In this document: positions 56,423 to 61,459 of the stretch, piece by piece
Layout: each line of letters begins with the position of its first letter
Numbering within the stretch: position 1 is the stretch's first letter
Assembly (NCBI GenBank): GCA_964058845.1
Contig: CAXKVR010000218.1
Location: 1 to 61,459 of the forward strand
DNA from: Carex sylvatica
Taxonomy: Eukaryota; Streptophyta; Magnoliopsida; Poales; Cyperaceae
Reading direction: 5' to 3'
Length of the DNA: 61,459 nucleotides
Made by a program: the position numbers and the translations under genes
Notes under the pieces: model-generated
The model's input: only the letters and a program-made list of their open reading frames with translations
Databases searched by the model: none
Told to the model about the DNA's origin: nothing

Positions 56423-59298
56423 GTTTCTATATAATAGGGCATTTACAATCCTAATACAACACTCCAGTTGAAGGTGTTTGGAGCACTTTAGTATTGTATC
56501 TGTATGGCAAGATAATAGGGCATTTTCTATCCTAATACAACACTCCAATTGAAGGTGTTTGGAACACTCTAGTAGTGTGTCTCTATATGGCAAGATAATA
56601 GGTCATTTACAACCCAAATACAACACTCCAATTGAAGGTGTTTGAAGCACTCTAGTTGTGTCTCCATTTTGCAAGATAATAGGACATTTACAACCCTGAT
56701 ACAACACTCTAATTGAACGTGTTTCGAGCACCCTAGTAGTGTCTCTATATGACAAGATAATAGGGCATTTACAACCATAATACAACACTCAAATTGAATG
56801 TGGTTGGAGCACTCTAGGAGTATCTCTATATCGCAAGATAATAGAACATTGAGAACCGTAATAAAACACCCCAATTGAAGATCTTTGGAGCACTCTAGTA
56901 GTGTTTCCAGATGGCAAGACAATAGGGCATTTACAACCTTAATAAAACACCCCAATTGAAGATCTTTGGAGCATTCTAGTAGTGTTCCCAGATGGCAAGA
57001 CAATAGGGCATTTACAACCCTAAGAAAACACTTGAATTGAAGGTTTTTGGAGCACTCTAGTAGTGTCTCTAGATTGAAAGATAATACAACATTTACAACC
57101 ATAATAAAAACACCCCAATTGAAGGTCTTTGAAGCACTCTAGTATGTCTCCAGATCATATGGCATTTACAACCCTAATGAAACACTTGAATTCAAGGTGT
57201 TTGGAGCACTCTTGCAGTGTCTCTATATTGCAAGATAGTAATGCATGTACAACCCTAATACCGCACTCCAATTTAAGGTGTTTGGAGCACTCTAGTGGTG
57301 TCTCCAGATCGCAAGATAATTGGGCATTTGCAACCATACATCACTCAAATTGAAGGTGTTTGGAGCACTCTAGTAGTGTCTCCAGATTGCAAGATAATAG
57401 AACATTTACAACCATAATAAAACACCCCCATTGTAGGTGTTTGGAGCATTCTAATAGTGTCTCTATATGGCAAGATAATAGAACATTTACAACCATAATA
57501 CAGCACTCAAATTGATGGTGTTTGGAGCACTCTAGTAGTGTCCCCAGATTGCAAAGATAATAGGCCATTTACGACCCTAATACAACACTCCAATACAAGA
57601 TGTTTGCAGCACCCAAGTAGTTTCTCTACATAGGAAGATAATAGGTCATTTATAACAATAATACAACACTCAAATTGAAAATGTTTGGAGCCCTCTAGTA
57701 GTGTCTCCAGATTGCAAGGGCATTTACAAACTTCATAAAATTCCCCAATTGAAGATCTTTGAAGCACTTTAGTATTGTCTATATATGGCAAGATAGTAGG
57801 GCATTTACTACCATAATACAACATTCCAATTGAAGGTGTTTGGACCACTCTAGCAGTGTCTCTATATGGCAAGATAATAGGGCATTCACAACCCAAATAC
57901 AACACTCGAATTGAAGGTGTTTGGAGCACTCTAGTAGTGTCTCTATATTGCAAGATAATAGGGCATTTACAACCCTAATACAACACTCCAATTGATGATT
58001 TTTGGAGCACTCATGTAGTGTCCCTAGATGACAAGATAATATGGCATTTACAGCGCGAATACAACACTCCAATTGAAGATAAATGGAGCACTCTAGTAGT
58101 GTCTCCAGATGGCAAGACAATAGGGCACTTACAACCCTAATACAACACTATAATTGAAGGTGTTTGGAGCACTCTTGTAGTGTCTCTATATGGCAAGATA
58201 ATAGATTATTTTTAGCTCAAATACAACACTCCAATAGATTGTGTTTGGAGCACTCTAGTAGTATCTCTATATAGCAATATAATAGGGCATTTACAACCCT
58301 AATACAACACTTCAATTGAAGGTGTTTGGAGCACTGGAGTAGTATCTCCATATGGCAAGATAATAGGACATTTATGATCCTAATACAGCAATCCAATTGA
58401 AAGTGTTTGGAGAACTCTACTAGTGTTTCTATATGGCAAGATACTAGGGTATTTACAACCCAAATACAACACTCCGATTGAAGGTGTTTGGAGCACTCTA
58501 GTAATGTCTCCAAATGAAAAAATCATAGGGCATTTACAACCCTAATACATCACTCCAATTGATGGTGTTCGAAGCATTCTATTAGTATTTTTTATGGGAA
58601 GATAATAATAAATTTACAACCTTCATACAACACTCGAATTGAAGGTGTTTGGAGCACTCTAGTAGTGTCTCCAGATGGCAAAATAATACGACATTTACAA
58701 CCCTAATACAACATTGCAATTGAAGGTGTTTGGAGCACTCTAGTAGTGCCTCCAGATTGCAAGATAATAGGGCATTTATAACCCTTATACAACACTCTAA
58801 TTAAAAGTGTTTGGAGCACTCTAGCAATATCTCCAGATGGCAAGATAATAGGAAATTTACAACGCTAATACAACACCCTAATTGAAGGTGTTTGCGTCAT
58901 TCTATTAGTGTCTCTATATGGCAAGAAAATAGGGGTATTTATAACCCTAATACAACACTCGAATTGAAGGTGTTTGGAGCACTCTAGTAGTGTCTCCAAA
59001 TGCCAAGATAATAGGGCACTTACAACCCTAATACGACACTCCAATTGAAGGTGGTTGGAGCACTCTAGTAGTGTCTCCAGATTGCAAAATAATAGAGCAT
59101 TTAGAACCCTAATAAAACACCCCAATTGACGGTCTTTCGATCACTTTTGCCGTGTCTCGATATGGCAATATAATAAGGCATTTATAACCCAAGTAAAACA
59201 CTCCAATTGATGGTGTTTGGAGCACTCTTGTTGTATCTCCAGATGGCAAGATAATACGGCACTTACACCCCCAATGCAACATTACAATTGAACGTGTT

Positions 59299-60394
59299 TG
59301 GAGAACTCTAGTAGTGTCTCCAGATGGCAAGAATAAAGGGAATTGACAACCCCAATACAACACTCCAATTAAAGGTGTTTGCAGCACTCTAGTTGTGTCT
59401 CCAGATGTCAAGATAACAGGGAACTTACAACCCTAATACAACACTCCAATTGAAGGTGTTTGGAGCATTCTAGTTGTATCTCTAGATGGAAAGATAATAC
59501 GGATGTTACAATCCCAATACAACACTCCAATTGAAGGTGTCTGGAGCACTCTAGTAGTGTCTCCATATTGCAAAATAATAGGGTATTTAATACCCTACTA
59601 AAAAAACCCAATTGACGGTCTTTCGAGCACTCTTGGCATGTCTCGATATGGCAAGATAATAGAGCACTTACAACCCTAATGCAATATTCGAGTTGAATGT
59701 GTTTGGAGAACTCTAGTACTGTCTCCAAATGGCAAGAATAAAGAGAATTTACAACCCCAATACAATACTCCAATTAAAGGTGTTTGCAGCACTGTAGTTG
59801 TGTCTCCAGATGAAAAGATAACAGGGCACTTACAACCCTAATACAACACTCCAATTTAAGGTTTTCGGAGTACTCTAGTAGTGTCTCCAAATGTCAAGAT
59901 AATAGGGCACTTACAACGCTCCAATTCAATGTGTTTGGAGAACTCTAGTAGTGTCTCCAGATGGCAAGAATAAAGGGAATTGACAACCCCAATACAACAC
60001 TCCAATTAAAGGTGTTTGCAGCACTCTAGTTGTGTCTCCAGATGTCAAGATAACAGGGAACTTACAACCCTAATACAACACTCCAATTGAAGGTGTTTAG
60101 AGCATTCTAGTTGTATCTCTAGATGGAAAGATAATACGGATGTTACAATCCCAATACAACACTCCAATTGAAGGTGTCTGGAGCACTCTAGTAGTGTCTC
60201 CATATTGCAAAATAATAGGGTATTTAATACCCTACTAAAAAAACCCAATTGACGGTCTTTCGAGCACTCTTGGCATGTCTCGATATGGCAAGATAATAGA
60301 GCACTTACAACCCTAATGCAATATTCGAGTTGAATGTGTTTGGAGAACTCTAGTACTGTCTCCAAATGGCAAGAATAAAGAGAATTTACAACCC
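59299..60394. repeat. 637-bp tandem duplication inside the satellite
   Basis: 59299-59757 recurs at 59936-60394, offset 637, including the rare monomers with AAGAATAAAGGGAATTGACA and AATACCCTACTAAAAAAACC. Only rare substitutions are seen. The second copy ends exactly where the array inverts. Confidence 0.88.
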
Positions 60395-61346
60395 CTATTA
60401 TTTTTCCTTCTGGAGACACTACAAGAGTGCTCCAAACACCTTCAATTGTAGTGTTGTATTAGGGTTGTAAGTGCCCTATTGTCTTTCCATCTGGAGACAC
60501 TACTAGAGTGCTCCATGCATCTTCAATTGGAGTGTTGTATTCGCGCTGTAAATGCCATATTATCTTGTCATCTAGGGACACTACATGAGTGCTCCAAAAG
60601 TCATCAATTGGAGTGTTATATTAGGGTTGTAAATGCCCTATTATCTTGCAATATAGAGACACTACTAGAGTGCTCCAAACACCTTCAATTCGAGTGTTGT
60701 ATTTGTGTTGTAAAAGCCTTATTATCTTGCGATCTGGTGATACGACTGGAGTGCTCCAAAGACCTTCAATTGGGGTGTTTTATTAAGGTTGAAAGGTTCT
60801 ATTATCTTGCTATATAGAGATACTACTAGAGTGCTCCAACCACATTCAGTTTGAGTATTGTATTATGGTTGTAAATGCCCTATTATCTTGTCATATAGAG
60901 ACACTACTACGGTGATCCAAACACTTTCAATTGGAGTGTTGTATTAGGGCTGTTAATGCCCTATTATCTTCTCATCTGGAGACAATACTAGACTGCTCCA
61001 AACACGTTCAATTAGAGTGTTGTATCAGGGTTGTAAATGTCCTATTATCTTGCAATATGGGGACACAACTAGAATGCTCCAAACACCTTCAATTAGACTG
61101 TTGTATTGGGGTTGTAAATGCCCTATTATCTTGCCATCTGGAGATACTAATAGAGTGCTCCAAACACCTTGAATTGGAGTGTTGTTTAAGGGTTGTTAAT
61201 GTCATATTATCTTGCGATCTGGAGACACTAATGGAGTGCTCCAAACACCTTCAATTGGAGTGTTGTATTGGGGTTGTAAATGCCTTATTATCTTGCCATA
61301 TAGAGACACTACAAGAGTACTCCAAACACCTTCAATTTGAGTGTTT
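60395..61346. repeat. Inverted segment of the satellite array
   Basis: From about 60395 the monomer reads as its reverse complement (CTGGAGACACTACAAGAGTG, CTCCAAACACC, TTCAATTGTAG...), and returns to the original orientation at about 61347. Long frames therefore switch to the plus strand here (60479-60817, 60931-61386). Its first part resembles the reverse complement of about 57.8-58.1 kb. Confidence 0.92.
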
Positions 61347-61376
61347 TAATACAACACTCCAATTGAAGGTGTTTGG
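61322..61376. repeat. 24-bp-arm palindrome at the second inversion junction
   Basis: Left arm 61322-61345 and right arm 61353-61376 are reverse complements with one mismatch and a 7-base loop (TTAATAC). It is formed by two monomers meeting head to head. Confidence 0.92.
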
Positions 61377-61459
61377 AACACTCTAGTAGTGTGTCTCTAT
61401 ATGGCAAGATAATAGGTCATTTACAACCCAAATACAACACTCCAATTGAAGGTGTTTGA

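Larger units (their letters stand above)
43570..61459. repeat. 81-bp satellite array (about 220 monomers, continues past the edge)
   Basis: Head-to-tail monomers of about 81 bp. Landmarks in order: TACAACACTCCAATTGAAGG, TGTTTGGAGCACTCTAGTAG, TGTCTC, then either CAGATGGC or TATATGGC, then AAGATAATAGGGCATTTACA and ACCCTAA. Variants with CAGAT and TATAT are interspersed. Monomers differ by substitutions and small indels. Two of the three minus-strand frames lack stops in the consensus, so long frames of 27-residue units occur. No gene is interspersed. The array includes the higher-order block, the 637-bp duplication and the inverted segment listed separately. Confidence 0.95.

Noticed and set aside
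43570..61459. Regular short repeats resembling a CRISPR array
   Set aside because: The whole 81-bp unit repeats head to tail with no unique spacers, and the setting is a plant nuclear genome.
43570..61459. Centromeric function of the satellite
   Set aside because: Nothing in the sequence alone shows it; an 81-bp unit next to gene and LTR remnants is not enough.

Overview
This is a window of plant nuclear DNA, most likely from a eudicot. The evidence is spliced host-type genes, several classes of plant LTR retrotransposon, hAT-like elements and a large satellite array. No bacterial or organellar gene is visible, and I cannot name the species. Host genes are few. One is an AP2-like nuclear protein gene (about 20.3-22.8 kb, plus strand) that looks intact. 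The other is a broken katanin-like AAA ATPase gene of the KATNAL2/CCP1 type (exons between 42.8 and 33.1 kb, minus strand).

Layout. 1-1708: the 5' part of a Ty1/Copia element on the minus strand, ending in a 158-bp LTR. 3777-19293: a complete but degenerate Tat-like Ty3/Gypsy element (591/565-bp LTRs, target duplication CAACT). Its sense gag-pol is broken and lacks the RT catalytic core and RNase H. A foreign solo LTR (8484-10334, duplication CATGT) sits inside pol. Behind pol lies a 7-kb accessory module: 107-bp tandem repeats, a multi-exon antisense ORF with its own TATA box, and three sense ORFs each preceded by its own TATAAATA. Two of these sense ORFs encode PHD-like zinc fingers. 20.1-23.3 kb: the AP2-like gene, with a duplicated upstream segment and a long upstream ORF. 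24.1-25.6 kb: a LINE remnant carrying a small insertion with pol III-like boxes. 26284-30530: a dead Copia element. 31168-32956: a hAT-like element with a second transposon nested in it.

33.1-42.8 kb: the katanin-like pseudogene. A Copia element (33515-41385, duplication GTATC, same strand) lies in its last intron and has itself received two solo LTRs (34799-35866 and 37043-38147). A 212-bp MITE splits its last coding exon. The upstream exons, including Walker A, are not in the window. The gene's intron runs into a short LTR-like sequence at 43309, and from about 43570 to the right edge there is only an 81-bp satellite.

The satellite array (at least 17.9 kb) has a nested structure. It contains a 2,097-bp higher-order unit in about 3.7 practically identical copies (48728-56422), a 637-bp tandem duplication, an inverted segment of about 950 bp, and a near-perfect palindrome where orientation flips back. 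Because 81 and 2,097 are multiples of three, long minus-strand frames stay open. I regard these as a by-product of the period, not as genes.

The most unusual content is (1) the accessory module of the Tat-like element, which has divergent internal promoters and PHD-finger ORFs, and (2) the recently homogenised satellite that appears to start inside an LTR-type sequence within a disrupted gene.
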